From NCBI GenBank assembly GCA_028023455.1, contig JAQFVV010000012.1:15392364-15456363 (forward strand): 64,000 nucleotides of DNA, read 5' to 3'. The notes under the pieces are model-generated. The model saw only the letters and a list, made by a program, of their open reading frames with translations. It was not told where the DNA came from and searched no databases. The translations under genes were made by a program, and so were the position numbers. Source of the stretch: Epiperipatus broadwayi (lineage: Eukaryota; Onychophora; Udeonychophora; Euonychophora; Peripatidae). Below, one piece after another: positions 45,540-58,040 of the stretch (the stretch's first letter is position 1; every line of letters begins with the position of its first letter).

Positions 45540-48230
45540 ATTGTGAAGGCACAAATATGGAAAATATAAATGGAGTTGGATTCATTATTAATACAAAGTG
45601 ATAGAATAGCATTATGAAGATTGATGATACATCAAATAGAATGCCAAGATTAGTTTATCAGTGTAATAAAAAATATACCACATGCTAATAATTCAGATTT
45701 TTGCACCAACAAATGTGTAAAATGCTTTGATTAGATCAAATAACATTTTAAAATTACTGTTAAAGAATTTAATACTAGAATTAGAAAGCAATTAAAAGAT
45801 AAAAGATCTGTGGATGAATTTGAATATGAAAACAGAAATATGAAAAGTTATAGATTTGTAGAATTCTCACAGAAGAAACATGTGCAATAGCTAGTGACGC
45901 TTTTTCCATTAACAGAAAAGCAGCAAGTATACCCATATCAAAGAAATTGGCGATTTGAATAAATCTAAATGTGAATTTAAATATGTTGAATAGCTTATTA
46001 GATAATAATTAAATCTTGATATAAAGAACTTGTAATCACACCATTTGAAACCATGAATATGTATATTAATTATATTGAAAGCATACTAGGCAATAATAAA
46101 CTTAAATAAATATTTAAAAAACTACATTTTCTATGAGTGTATTCATTAATTACCAGTAATTGTATTTGTTCAGAAAAGAAGAAAATTAGTAACAGTTGAA
46201 TTACAAAATAAAAACTCCTATATTATGAATTCTGTGTTTGAGAAATATCTATAAATGAAAATAAACATAGAAGCATTCAAGTGAAGATATAGCAGAGTTG
46301 GATTATATTTTGATCCAATTCTAAGCCAATATCTATTTCAAGACTACATTCAACACAGAAAAAGATCATCATTTGTGAGATTAAAATATGTGTTAATGCA
46401 AAATTGAAAAGCCAAAAAGTTATTAATAAAGACAATATTAACAATTGATATTTTTAACCTTCTGAAATATTTCTAGTAAATTTAAATTAGAATTTTCAAA
46501 TTGTTTTAAAATATTAATCAACTTTGATGACAGATCAGGCTTGAATCAATCAATAAGAATGTTATTGATATTCTATTAAGATCACTTCACTACATAAATA
46601 GCCAATACAAAAGGCAGCAGGTTGTAAATTTTCAATTGAAACAAAGCAGTATATAAAAAAAAAAGGAATAAGAAAATATTTTTAAATGATCTATTTACAA
46701 GAAATGAATGTCTGGAATTTTGCAAAACTATTGAAGAGAATAACTTTCAAAATATCTTGGAATTGGAAGTAAAGTTGTTTTTTAATACTAAGAAAAGATG
46801 ATACTTTTTTATTTAAAAGGACAACATTACAAATAAATGGAATTTTTTTTTTTAAAGATCTATGTATTAATAAATAATAATAAAACAAAATAGCTCTTAT
46901 AGTTACATCTTTTAAATTGTCAAATATATATTAATTGAAGAGCTGAGATGTATAATTAAATTTATAAGAAATGGGAAAACTTCAGAAAATGTATTATATT
47001 ATTGATATCATAAAGAAGCAAATGAAGAAATAATTGTCAACATTTTATATCAAATGTCTAAATGATAATAATACGCCAAATGATTGGCAGAATGTAATAT
47101 TGATATCAATATTTAAGAAATGTAAAAAAGAGGACATTAAAAGTTACAAATCTTTTAATCTTCTATCAATTATATACAAGATCTGTACTAAGTCCATTAC
47201 AAGAACTTTGGATTCAAACCAATCAAAAGAATCAAACTGGATTTAAAAGCCATTTTAGTAGTAGGGTCACATCTAATTATTAAGAGAAGTTAAAGAATGA
47301 ATCGAGTGTGAGTTGTGATTTATGCTTTGGATTTGTAGATTATGGAAAGTAATTTGACTCTATAAGTTTTTCCAAGGTTATTACAGCTTTGGAATATCAA
47401 GATATAGATCAGAAAATGTCAAATTTTGAAAAATAAAAAAATGCAACAGCAATGATTAGATTTTATGTTGATACTAAGAAGGAGTAACATTGATAAGGAT
47501 ATATGATAGGATGATTCTCCAAAACATTTTGCTATTGTTTTATGGCAAATATTTTGTGGATTAAATTGAAAACTAAGGGAATAAAAATAAAGGGAAATTA
47601 TGTAAGCAATTTGTTTTGGAGATATATGGTTATTTTTTCAAATAATGTTTCATAGTTACAGGAATTGTTACTAAAATTATATAAAAGAAAAAGTAAGATA
47701 AATGCTAAAAAGTCTAAAATAATGTTTAATGGTTTTTAGTATAAAGAGAAAAAAATTATTAATGCTTCTTATAACAATGAATGAAATCAATTGTAGAATT
47801 ACATTATATGGAATACTTTTAGTAGAAATAACTTAATATTGGAAGACAAACTGAAGAGCAATGTAGAGACTTCTGATCACACAATGAAATATGTATGTTG
47901 GAGTAAGACTGAATCTAAAGCTAAATAAATATATGGATAAGAGAATAAATAGATTTTATTGGCATCCTTAAAAGAATTATAAGACTGAAATGAAGTTAGT
48001 TTGGACATAATAATCTATTACAATAAATAGATGGTTTAAATATTAAACAAGATCTCTAGAAATTGTAAAAGTTCTAAAAACAGACCGTGTGTGAGATAGA
48101 TTGCTGAGATAAGGAAGTTTTCTGGACTAATGAGAAGTTATGAATTTTAAAAAAACTGAATTAACCTTGGAAAAACAATCTTGCAGTAAGATCAATAATT
48201 TTGAAAATGCTGTTTTGCTGATTAGAACTA
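45540..48230 (+). pseudogene. Decayed RTE-clade LINE
   Basis: Traces of the endonuclease (a Y-I-M-N-S-V-F-E-K block near 46210, a G-L-D-Y-I/F-like block near 46290 and an A-P-T-N-V-like block near 45700) precede a clearer reverse transcriptase: CLNDNNTPNDWQNVILISIF and SYKSFNLLSIIYKICTKSIT in the frame 47034-47246. Next come LCFGFVDYGK (near 47320), KNATAMIRFY (near 47440), the region equivalent to the F-A-D-D box near 47620 (unreadable), and the C-terminal domain to about 48200. More decayed than the other copies, with many stops. Confidence 0.7.
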
Positions 48231-48234
48231 TTAA

Positions 48235-49255
48235 TAAAATCTCAAGATAGGACTCTTACAACCACTTCTGATGTCAGTAATCCTACTATTAATGATTTGA
48301 GATTGTACCATAAAAATGATTATTCTGGGGCAGTAGAGTCAATAATCACAGAAAAATAATATTTAGTTGAGAAATACGATTAACAATCTCTAAGATAGAG
48401 TATAATCAGTTTTCATTTCCTATAAGAAATATACAACTATCAATTAAATTTGAATTCATATTGTAAGTTTTGTAAAACATAGGTGCTTATGATATGACAA
48501 CAATAATAAATTATTACAATTTAATTTAAGAATCAAATTCCCTGCATTTACAGCTATGATATTACATTCTTTAAATAAATAACTCATTATTACTAAATAT
48601 TTATTATTAATAATAAAAGTATGTGCATATTGATATATAATTATGAAGATAGCTATAACAGCAGCATTTTAAATTTATTCCTAAAATCTGTCACTAATGT
48701 AAGAAAAGAATGATAAATAAAAGATAGAAATATGAAGCTTGATTATTTTTTGAAATATCTCAGTTTGTCTGGTGTCATCCATTGATAGACATCTAAATGA
48801 CTGGAATACTTCACTGTGTGGTTCATCTTCATTCTTAGCTATAATTAGTTGGAATGATTCATAAATAAATAGGATGCTCTGCTTAATGTTTTAAGAACTA
48901 CAAACTTTTTTTGTTATTGTTTTTATAAAAAATCTCATTATATCAGAAGTAATGGTTTTTGTTTTTTAAGAAATGTTTAATCTTTTTTTTTTATGTAATA
49001 TAATGTTTTGTTTTATTTTTTGTTGATTTTTTTTTAAAAATTAATTTAAATGTTAGATGAATATGTATTTCCCCCCCTCCATAGAATAAGATATTTAGAC
49101 ATAATTGTTTAAATTAAATCTTGAAAACAATTATTTGCCCAAAATATAAAGAATCAAATAATATTTTAGATTATGTGATATAAATGCTTAAACATTTTAG
49201 ATCAATTGTTAGACTTATCTAAAATACATTATTATTAAGGATATTTTAGTTTAAT
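48235..49255. other. AT-rich stretch without recognised genes
   Basis: Poly-T runs (48986-48993, 49029-49036) and a C-rich tract (49071-49079). No recognisable coding. Confidence 0.5.
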
Positions 49256-49374
49256 TCATATTATGTGCGATGTGATGCATTATGGCTTCACCTTTACTGG
49301 AGTCAGGAATGTCTCAGCGACTATGCCTAGATCTGTTAGCCACCTTCCCTTTCCCATCCTGAGTTTTTCCTATA

Positions 49375-52300
49375 CTAATCTTTATCCTGCTCCATCCCAT
49401 TCCACAACATTATCTTTGTCCACTCTATTGTTTTTATATCTAGATCACCATTATCTTTTTTCAAACCCAGCATAAAAACCAAGAATCCACTTTCTGTACA
49501 ATCACTTTGTTTATATTTATTCTCCCACAACTTCATTATTTGTACCCTTTCTACTTGTACACATTTACATTCAATTAGTAGATGCCTAATATTTTCCATG
49601 TCTTTCTTATATAACTTGAAGACCAAATCACCCATATTCCTCCATTTATGTGTATATCCCCTTGTTTCGAATGATCCTATTCAAGCCTTAAACAGTAAAC
49701 TAAAAACTATGTTCCTTGCTATTATCATAAATTAACTTGCACCCAATATTGTATTTATTTCTATATATATTTAAACTCTTTTTACTTTCCATACTAGTTC
49801 TCCAATTCCCTATTTTTTTATTAAAGAATCTATTCTTCTATCCCATTCTTTGCCACTATAACACTCAACAATTCTCCAAACACAATTATCCCATCTTGCG
49901 TATATTGACATAAAGTCTTTATCCAAATCTTCTGCATACCGTACTACCTTTCTCATCCATCTTGTTGCCTGTCCTTTACTCATAACCCAATTAAATACTA
50001 TTTTGGCTATTCTCTTACTATCCATAAATTGCAATCTACTGAACATTTTCATTTTGCTTTTTGCATCTCTCATATAAAAACTTGATCATCCCATTTCTCC
50101 TTGAATTGCCTCCTTTGCCATCCACACATCTGCATCTAATGCATGTCTTCCTCTTTTCTAAGTAATCTAACACCCCTTTACTAACACATAACACATCATT
50201 ACCATAAGTTAACCCTGCTACTGCCACTCTCTTTCATACAATTCTTGCTACATCATATTTATTATATGAAAACACAGTTAATTTCTTTATCAGTCCCTTT
50301 CTTTTATTTGGTTCATTTAGCAATTTTTTCTCTTATTCATCAAAGAAATTTCTCTGATTACTTAAGATGATTCCCAAATAGTTATACCTATTCACCACAG
50401 TTAACTTTATATCCACCAATAAAAATTCTTTCTCTTTTTTAAAACCAGCATTTATCATCATTACTTTTGATTTTTCTTTACTAAATTTAATCACCCTCTC
50501 TTTATTCACCCTTGTGCACATCTTCAACATATCTTCACCTACTTTCTATCACAAGAAGGTATCATCAGTAAATATAAGGCATGATAATATATACACTTCC
50601 CTTGTCATCTATTAATGGTATCTCTACCTCTCTTCCTAGTCTTTCTATTGCTCTCTCCATTTCTCTCAAATATAACAAAAACAAAATATTTGACATAGGG
50701 CATCCTTGCCTTAGTCCCACACCACTTTTAACTCTGTGTCTATATTTCCTAATTGATACATATAGTAATTGTTTTCGAACAACTTTTTAATAAGATCCAT
50801 TAAAGCTCCATTTCCAAATTTACTAAACTTACCCATAATCTATTTCTATTTACTCTATCATATGCATTCTCTATATCTATAAAGACTATATATAACTGTC
50901 TGTATTCCTACTTATATCTATAAGTTGGGTGACTACAAATAAACTATCTCCTATATGCCTATTTGATCAAAAACCTCCTTGCATTTCTCTCACTATATTA
51001 TTTTCTTCCAGCCATTTTGCCACCCTTCCAACCTTCTTATATGTAAAAACTTTATATAATACTGACATTACCACTATCTGTCTATAATTATTTAACTTTT
51101 TATGATTGTTACCCTTTCCTTTAAATAAAAGCCTTATTCTTGTATTCCAACTATCTGGAAATGTTTTCTTCTGTGCTATGTTATTAATACATGATAATAG
51201 ATTTAATTTGACTCTATTTTTCAAATTCATCATCATCTCTGCTGCCTATCCATCATCCATCTAAACCTCTTGCCTTTCCACTTTTCAATTTCTTTCCTGC
51301 CTCATTCTATTTTATTTTTTATAAAAGTAATATTTTCATTATTATGTGCTTTTATGTTTGTTATTATTCTGTCCTTCAAATCTAACATCTTTTCTATATC
51401 CATTATGTATTTATTTAAGATTATCATTAGTTCTTCTCTAGAACTACAATCTATTTCCTCATTTAGTAATACTATTTCTCTCTCCCCTACTTTCCTTCTT
51501 TTAATATATTTCCAAAATTTTTTACTCCCATCTCTTCCACTTTTATTAATATTCTCCTATAATTTACTATTTAATTTCATTCTCTATATATAATTATCTA
51601 TTTTAGCCAACTTATTTTTTTTAAAATATTTTTTCATTTAATATTAACATCTTTTTCACTTTTTTTGTTTTTAGTAGCACATTTATATTCTTTGCATGCT
51701 TTTTTCCCTCTCGTTTACTCTTTCACTAATTCTCCCTTTTCTATTACTTTTATTCTTCTGAACATTCTCACTTAAAACCCTATTTGCCATTTTTTCTATT
51801 TCATCACACCACTCCTTATATTCATCCCCAACAAACTCTTCCATGATTTCTTCTACTTTTATTTTATATTCTTCTAACTTATTTTTATCATTCATTCTCT
51901 ATCCATATCTTTCACTATCCTTTCTACTTTTATTATATTATCTATCCACATTACTAACTATTTCTACTATAAAGAAATTGTGATCACTATTACATACTCT
52001 CTCTTCATTGTCAAACACCTTAATTTTCTGTACTTTATTCATTCTCTCTTTCCCTACTAATACATAATCTATTGTGTGAAATATATTATTTTTAGACCAT
52101 GTGTATTGTCCCACATAAATATTTGATAAATTTCCAATATTCAAATTCATTCTCTGACAAAAAAATTTAAACCTTGTTATCCATGTCATCAATGTCTTCA
52201 ATATGCCCATTCGTATCCCCTATAACTACTTTTCTTCCCCCTTTTTTTTAAACTCTATATATCATAACTAGGCATTCATATATGCTATTTTTCCACTGCA

Positions 52301-52692
52301 TTATCGTTTGATTATCTCCAGTGGCTATATACATTATAGCCACCATCCATTCTTACCGCAAATGTTCTCGATACTTTGCAATATTTAAATTTTTTTGACA
52401 GAACTTCCATACCACCATCCTTTTTTTCTTTTCTATTTATAGTCTGCCCTACCAAATCTTCCAGTGTAGGTTCTTCCATTAATACTAATCCCTCAAACCC
52501 TTCATTTTTAACTGCTTTGTTTAATTCCAGCCACTTTTCTGGTCTCCTACCATCTTGCATTTTTAAATATCCAATTTTAACAATTTCTTCCTTTCTTACC
52601 ACCCTTTTATAAATTCTTTTAACTCTTTTTTCTCTATTATATTTGTAATTTGTTTGCTTATTATTAGTTTTACAAATGCATTCCCTCTCCAC
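49375..52692 (-). pseudogene. CR1-like ORF2: endonuclease and reverse transcriptase
   Basis: The endonuclease N-terminal half lies at 52692-52312 (FEGLVLMEEPTL, GGMEVLSKKFKYCKVSRTF). Its C-terminal half at 52210-51938 carries YTWSKNNIFHTIDYVLVG and CNSDHNFFIVEI, the T-W, I-D and S-D-H motifs of AP-like endonucleases. The reverse transcriptase has KTFPDSWNTRIRLLFKGKGN (51236-50967), the palm FIDIENAYDRVNRNRLW near 50885 with its catalytic Asp, and LIFTDDTFL near 50570 with both active-site Asp residues. Next come FSKEKSKVMMINAG and NRYNYLGIILS (50530-50333), and a terminal IRHLLIECKCVQVERVQIMK (49635-49375). Frameshifts and stops lie between segments, but the active-site motifs remain readable. 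Confidence 0.85.
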
Positions 52693-52779
52693 ATCTACAT
52701 TTATATCTAAATCAGTTACCCTTTATTTACTTCTTGCATCCTGTTCATTCTTAACCTTCTTTTTGATAATACTGTAATT

Positions 52780-53565
52780 TAAAACCCTACCCCCTTTATA
52801 AATTTTCCATACTATAAGATTTTTCATAAATCAAGCCCCATAATACTTCATTTCCTTGTCTTGCTAAGTGCAATCTTTCATTACTATATAACTCCCTCTT
52901 ACTAATAAAAAAAAATCCCATACTTCCACAAATGTAACATTATTTCTCGCATAATTTTTCAATCTCTCATATTTGGTTAATGCCCTATCTAATATATACC
53001 TATTGTCAAATATTGATAGTAATCCAACTATTCCTACTCTTTCTTTAATCTTATTCCAATTACTAATCACTTCTTTGGACTCAACCATTACTTTCTCCAA
53101 TGGCTCTGACAAATTATTCATCCCTATCATAACATAAACATCACTACTCCCTTGTTTCTTTATCTTATCTGTAACATCCTTAATTCTAACTCCAGGCAAA
53201 CATACTTTTACATATCTAGTTCTATTTTCTCTTGCAATTATATCTCCACATCCTCTAATTAGTAAGTCCCCTATCAAGACTGTCTCATAGTTTACTTTCC
53301 CAACTTCATCCATAACATTCTCTTCTATCTTCTGGACTTCTTTATCTACTTTTTCCTTATCATTTCTGTTCATTAATGCCTTTATCTGCTCACACTTCAT
53401 GTCTAACCTTATTAATTTTACTTCTACATCCTTTACCCCTTTCTCTATTTTACTTATTCTTTGTCTAACTATCTCCATTGCACTATTTATTTTGTCATCC
53501 ATATCTCTTGTCACTCTAATAAATATATACTCTATTCTATCTTCCTTAACTACATTTTCCTCCAT
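52780..53565 (-). pseudogene. CR1-like ORF1, coiled coil and SGNH esterase-like domain
   Basis: A 233-codon frame. Residues about 15-90 are Lys/Glu-rich with heptad character (coiled coil). An SGNH hydrolase-like domain follows: block I ETVLIGDLLIRG, where the usual G-D-S carries Leu instead of the nucleophile Ser; block III VYVMIGMNNL, equivalent to G-T-N-D, with Asn kept; and, after a one-base shift in the T-run near 52912, SNERLHLARQGNEVL, equivalent to block V D-x-x-H-L, with His kept and Asp replaced by Glu. Esterase activity of CR1-type ORF1 is described for the family. This copy has lost the nucleophile. Confidence 0.75.
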
Positions 53566-53604
53566 TTCTCCTGACTTTTTCTTTAAACTATCTATACTTA
53601 GAAA

Positions 53605-53790
53605 TCATTTTTTCACTTCTTTTATCATATTTATACATGATCTACACAACCATACATCTTTTACATCCTTCCTAGTCTTATTTAAGCATTTCAAATGGAA
53701 AATTTTATTACATATGGTACACTCTACCAAAGCACACCTAATTTCATTCTGACCATCATATATACATTGTGAAATACAAATGCAATCCAT
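53605..53790 (-). pseudogene. CR1-like ORF1 N-terminal PHD finger
   Basis: Sixty-one codons from an ATG at 53790, ending in a stop 40 bp before the coiled-coil frame. The pattern is C-x-C-x3-C, then ECTICNKIFHLKCL with paired Cys and the FH, then W-L-C-R-S-C, the standard order of a PHD zinc finger. The stop and frame change separate it from the rest of ORF1, with which it would originally have been continuous. It starts about 80 bp inside the likely 5' end of the element. Confidence 0.75.
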
Positions 53791-53879
53791 TGAAATGGGA
53801 ACCTCCTAATCCCTTGCCATTTCATCATCAATCTAGTAGCCCACTCGTCTGTTAGATTCGAACCTCATTTAAACTATAA

Positions 53880-54820
53880 TATGTAAATAAAACTACAATT
53901 TGCTGTCATGGCTGTCTGGACAGCATTATATATATTTACATACGAAAGAATGCTATAATTAGATAGGTTTGATAGAATTATAGCGTATTATTATTACTAT
54001 CACATTTATTTTAATAAAATACTTTTATTATGTTAAGTAATGATAGGGTTCAATATATTAATAAGTTTATTATTTTAATTCGTATGTTGATATATAATCC
54101 AACCTATATTTGTAATGTATATAGGGGTGGTGTGATTTAAAACATTAAAATGTATTATATATTTAAAATGTTAAAAGATGAAAATATTTTAAAATGTTTA
54201 TTTTAAAATGTTAAAAAGGTTTTCTTTCAAATGTGCTGAGAAGTCTTCTTTAAAATTAAGTGTTATTCTTTTTTTCTTAGAACTAAAAGTTGGTTAGAAA
54301 CAGATTTTGTCGTAAATAAGTATGTAATTAATGACCGCACCTACTTTTCGTCGAGTTAAAAAGTCATTTTAAAATCTGGCTAATTGAAATTGCGTCAGAT
54401 ATAAAAATTTAAGTTATTTTTGGATTTAACTAATTAAAATTGTTTATGGCAAAATAGTTTTACAAAATAACCATAAAAGTTATAACTGAAATACTTTAAT
54501 AGTTTATCAAATATTTAAGATCAAAATTACCTGTTTTTAGAATTTAATTAAAACGGAATTAAGTAAAAGTTATAACACCTCAGAAACTTATCAGTATATT
54601 TGAAATCAGACTGTATGTTAACAAAATTAATTAAAAATGTAATCATGGGGCAAAGAAAAATTCATAAAGATGTTAAGCTGATAAGAAAAAAAATAAATGG
54701 GCCATATTTTGAGCAGGAAGATATACTGAGATCTATATACTGAGAGATATATAGACAGAGAGAAAAGAGACTCCATTTTTGAATCACATTTGTATTTAAA
54801 AATCAAATTTAGTTTTGAAC
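53880..54820. other. AT-rich stretch without recognised genes
   Basis: Contains short near-tandem motifs such as aaaatgttaaaa (54140-54215). No coding signature. Confidence 0.5.
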
Positions 54821-54825
54821 TGAGA

Positions 54826-54893
54826 TGTCCGGCTAGTGTGGCCATCTTAGCTGTCACTCCGTAAGGAGGCGACGGGTTCGTTTCCATCCGACA
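54826..54893 (+). repeat. tRNA-like segment, probably a SINE head
   Basis: About 68 nt resembling a degenerate tRNA. The start tgtccgg can pair with the end ccgaca (one bulge). A B-box-like gggttcgtttcc lies at 54874-54885 within a partly pairing T-arm, and a ctccgtaaggag hairpin takes the place of the variable or anticodon region. The A box is weak. I read it as a tRNA-derived SINE head rather than a working tRNA. It is directly followed by a 41-bp tandem repeat. Confidence 0.45.
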
Positions 54894-54902
54894 CTTATAA
54901 CC

Positions 54903-55026
54903 AAGAATGCCACTATAACATCTACAACCTAACTAAAAAGAAGAAGAATGCCGCTATAATATCTACAATCTAACTGAAAAGAAGAAGAATGCTGCTATAA
55001 TATCTACAGACCACCCGTAAAAGAAG
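54903..55026. repeat. Tandem repeat, 41-bp unit, three copies
   Basis: Units start at 54903, 54944 and 54985 with aagaatgc(c/t)(a/g)ctataa(c/t)atctacaa and end aaaagaag. The third unit diverges at its 3' half. It lies between a tRNA-like segment and a candidate first exon and could serve as that gene's 5' leader. Confidence 0.8.
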
Positions 55027-55029
55027 AGC

Positions 55030-55087
55030 ATGTCGCAAGCCACCCAGAAAACTCACCAAGCTCCAGCTCAAGCACCTACTAATACCG
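55030..55087 (+). CDS. Candidate host first coding exon (unidentified protein)
   Basis: An ATG at 55030 with A at -3 opens 58 nt, MSQATQKTHQAPAQAPTNT plus one base, followed by a plausible donor CCG|GTAAAT (GT at 55088-55089), giving a phase-1 exon. Codon and base composition (more C, no long A/T runs) differ sharply from the neighbourhood, which supports coding. The Gln/Ala/Pro/Thr-rich sequence looks like a disordered N-terminus. I do not recognise the protein. No convincing second exon is visible: a segment at 55971-56016 with splice-like ends would put a stop in frame. It could also be a fragment of the SINE-like repeat beside it. Confidence 0.35.
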
Positions 55088-55959
55088 GTAAATCACTTTA
55101 AACTGCAGAGCTCTGTACATTTTCTTTATAAATTCATATTACTTTTAAACTCAAGTTAGCTAACTAACGACTCCATATATTTTTAATGTTAAAGATTTTT
55201 TTTTCTATTGTTTTAAAATCTGTAAATGATTCACTTGCTTTTAAAATTTCCTTCTTTAAGAAATTAATTAATGTTTCTACTTTAAACTCTATCACTGCAG
55301 TCATTTCTCTAGTTATTTTTTTATCACATAGTTTTTAATATTTGTTATATTTATTTTATGATATGCTGACGCTTCGAAACAGCGAATACTAAATTTTAAT
55401 ATTTCAAGAAGAGATTAATTAAAATCTCTTCATGTAATTATTTATAATTTTATTTCTGTGTGTTGTTTCGAAACCCTCTTATGAAAATTGTAACGACTCG
55501 CTTGTTATTGTTTAATAATTTTTTGATAATTATTTGATTGTAAATTTTGCAATGTGGCTTGTTTTAGTGAGGTATTAATTTTTAAATACTAAGAAATAGA
55601 CTAACCTTGATAAATATTTATAAGTATATTTGCTATTTAAGTTATTTATTAAACCCCTTCAAATATACTTTCCCTCCTTTTAAATACTTCATTTGATCAA
55701 TAACAAATTAGATTGAGCTGGAACAGCAAAGATTATCTGTAATTATTCCCGTCTATAGCATATATTTTATCATGCTATCTAAGAATTAGATTCTATTTGA
55801 TTAAGCTAATAAGCTATTGTTCTTGCCTATAGAATATTAAATTTTATAAAATTCTTTGCTTGGCAGATGTGATTTATTCACTTAAATATTTTTCTCGTTT
55901 TGCTGCCACATATATTTACGTATTTAAGATGGAGCCTCAGTTAAGCAAGCACATCTTCC

Positions 55960-56050
55960 TCTCATAGGGTAGAGCAGTTCCAAAGCCTGAGTTTAAGGCC
56001 AGGTTAGCATGTAAGCCCCCTGCCTTTCTGAACTATTTGTTCCTTTTTTA
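55960..56050 (+). repeat. Possible tRNA-derived SINE remnant
   Basis: Contains gggtagagcagt, similar to a tRNA A-box/D-arm, and gtttaaggcc, a B box with one change, about 25 bp apart. A T-arm-like pairing cctga...ccagg surrounds the B box, and a tttttt run follows at 56044-56049. These are features of a pol III unit, but degenerate. Confidence 0.3.
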
Positions 56051-56883
56051 TGCAGCTTAACGATTGGTTTTCAGGGTACCGGCGTTGGTCGCAAAAACCC
56101 TTGATATACCAATCCATCCGCAGAGCGACTTTATTATTGTATTGCTGGTGCTATAGTGCATTAGTACATCCACAGCAGCCAACTCTACCTCCCTATTTTA
56201 GTTCTTTCAGCAATTGTCTGAGATATTCTTAAAAGCCCGGTCAATCTAAGTTATTGTAGCCCATTTTAGGGTAAATAAATAAATATAAACAGACGAGAAA
56301 CGTCTACCGTAAGTGTTGACCAAGGTTTAGTTTAATTACTAGTATTCAGCCACACATTAAGAGGAGTCGGCATATGTTCCACTATAGACATGGCATAGTG
56401 ATAAGCTATTTATTTAAATGCCTGCGTGCATTTATTATATATATAAATCCGTAAAATAATTGCATTCAAATTGTAACACAGAAAAGCAATCTATGGCTGT
56501 TATGAATACATAAGATGAATAACTGTTGCATTCATCTTACTTAAATGTAAATTTATTTATTAATCTGATAAAAGAATCTGTTCGAAGAGCATACTTAAAA
56601 CTCTTCAGCCATTAAATGCCTGCGTGCATTTTCCATGTTATGTAAATTGTGATATATATTTTAGATAAAACTTATTATTGGAGAAATTAAAACTTTTAGT
56701 AAATTAACCTAGTCCACTCTCAGTTTCATTATTCAATCCAATTCTCATTATTATTATGTTTTAGAAAATGCATTATTAAAGGTCTCTATTAAGTTAGCTA
56801 TTCGTTAGATACGATCAATTTGTAATTTAATTATGAGTCTCATTGTTTCTCCCTGACCTATGTCAGCCGCGAATAAAGGACTA

Positions 56884-57056
56884 TGTTACGTGTAATTTCA
56901 AGGTGGTCATTCGTAGGGTCTTGAGTCTTGGAGTACTGGCTTACGAGTTGAAGAGTGGTCGGACTCGGTATGTCACAATCCTAGTCTGGTCAGCTTCGAT
57001 CTCTTTTGCTTGGACTCTGAAGTCTGTTACGCGAAAGTACAAACTTGACCGTTACA
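56884..57056. repeat. Possible solo LTR or short repeat with TGTTAC...GTTACA ends
   Basis: A GC-richer segment of 173 bp bounded by tgttacg and cgttaca, giving TG...CA ends on either strand. No matching target duplication is evident (gacta against ccata). An aataaa lies just outside at 56871. It could equally be part of an older element or an exon. The open frame 56843-57097 across it is unrecognised. Confidence 0.25.
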
Positions 57057-57097
57057 CCATATTACCTTATTTTTCAATCCCCCTACTCTATATTTAA

Positions 57098-58027
57098 ATT
57101 TATGATTTTTCTACTACTCTTCAAACCTCTTAACAAAAGGAAAAAAATTTTTTAAAAAAATGGCAATTGATAAACACCTGTTCTGCTAACTCTACAATGG
57201 ATAGAAATAAAATTATTGCATCATTACTTTCATCTATGAATCTTTTCTGAAACAAAACTAAAAAAAATTTCTTGAGAGACTTTAATAAAATTCAAATAGT
57301 TGATGCTCATAAGTACATAAAATGTAGGTTTTTTAAACAATTTTTTAAATGTTTCGAGATCTTTCTGAGCATCTTGTAATTATATTTATACATTAATAAT
57401 TTTATAATCTTTAGTCTTAATTCTCATTATGAAATTAATATAACACTTAATTATGCAATGAAAATAAGTAGAAAGTACTATGGAATTGTCATTAATAATT
57501 TGACAGAATGGAATAATAGTGGAATCGTATGATATTAGAATCGGCAGTGCAATCTGATGCACAAGAAGCTGTGGAATATTAAAGGAAATCACATACTCTA
57601 TTGTCTGTGAAAAAAATCAGTATGCTTTAAATATTTTCTATATAATAATAAATAATAGTTAATATAATTTAAAACATTATCAAAAAACATTAATGATTCA
57701 GCATTCTTGTCCTTTTCCATTTCTTCTATCTTGTATTTATCCTCTTTTAATTTTTTCAACTGATTCTCTTTTTTTAAGCAAGCCCTCTTTGCGCCTATAT
57801 TAAATATTGCTGTGGTACCATCTTATGTAGAATAATGGAAACTAATTTTAAAAATTTATATTTATGAAATTGCAAGTATGAAAGTACATTTTATACTATT
57901 ATAGGAAAGTTAATTTCCCTTTTGCCTTTAACTATGTAGGTTTATAATTACAAAAGAAATTTAAGTTAAATTCCTTTATATTTGCAAAATAGAAATTATA
58001 TTTCTGTCCGAAGATTTGTAATGATGG
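57098..58027. other. AT-rich stretch without recognised genes
   Basis: The minus frame 57592-57386 is not recognised. A patch near 57497-57525 resembles 35788-35815. No coding signature elsewhere. Confidence 0.45.
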
Positions 58028-58040
58028 TATATTATAAGAT

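Larger units (their letters stand above)
49260..53870 (-). mobile_element. Nearly full-length CR1-like LINE, inactive
   Basis: On the minus strand the order is: 5' region (about 53870-53790), ORF1 with PHD finger and SGNH esterase-like domain (53790-52780), ORF2 with AP-type endonuclease and reverse transcriptase (52692 to about 49375), and a short 3' region. ORF1 with PHD plus esterase is a known architecture of CR1-group LINEs. All ORFs are broken, but the body is preserved over about 4.6 kb, so this is one of the most complete elements here. Confidence 0.8.

Noticed and set aside
51270-51593. 107-codon plus-strand frame
   Set aside because: Antisense shadow of the CR1 ORF2 between endonuclease and reverse transcriptase.
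53399-53752. 117-codon plus-strand frame across the CR1 ORF1
   Set aside because: Antisense shadow of the ORF1 coding strand; Ser/Phe/Leu-rich with no motif.
53840-53865. attcgaacct, a possible pol III B box on the minus strand
   Set aside because: No A box or tRNA fold nearby; it sits in the 5' region of the CR1-like LINE.
55971-56016. Possible second exon after the 55030 exon (acceptor ctcatag, donor T|GTAAGC)
   Set aside because: The phase required by the first exon gives an immediate stop; the segment looks more like a tRNA-derived repeat.
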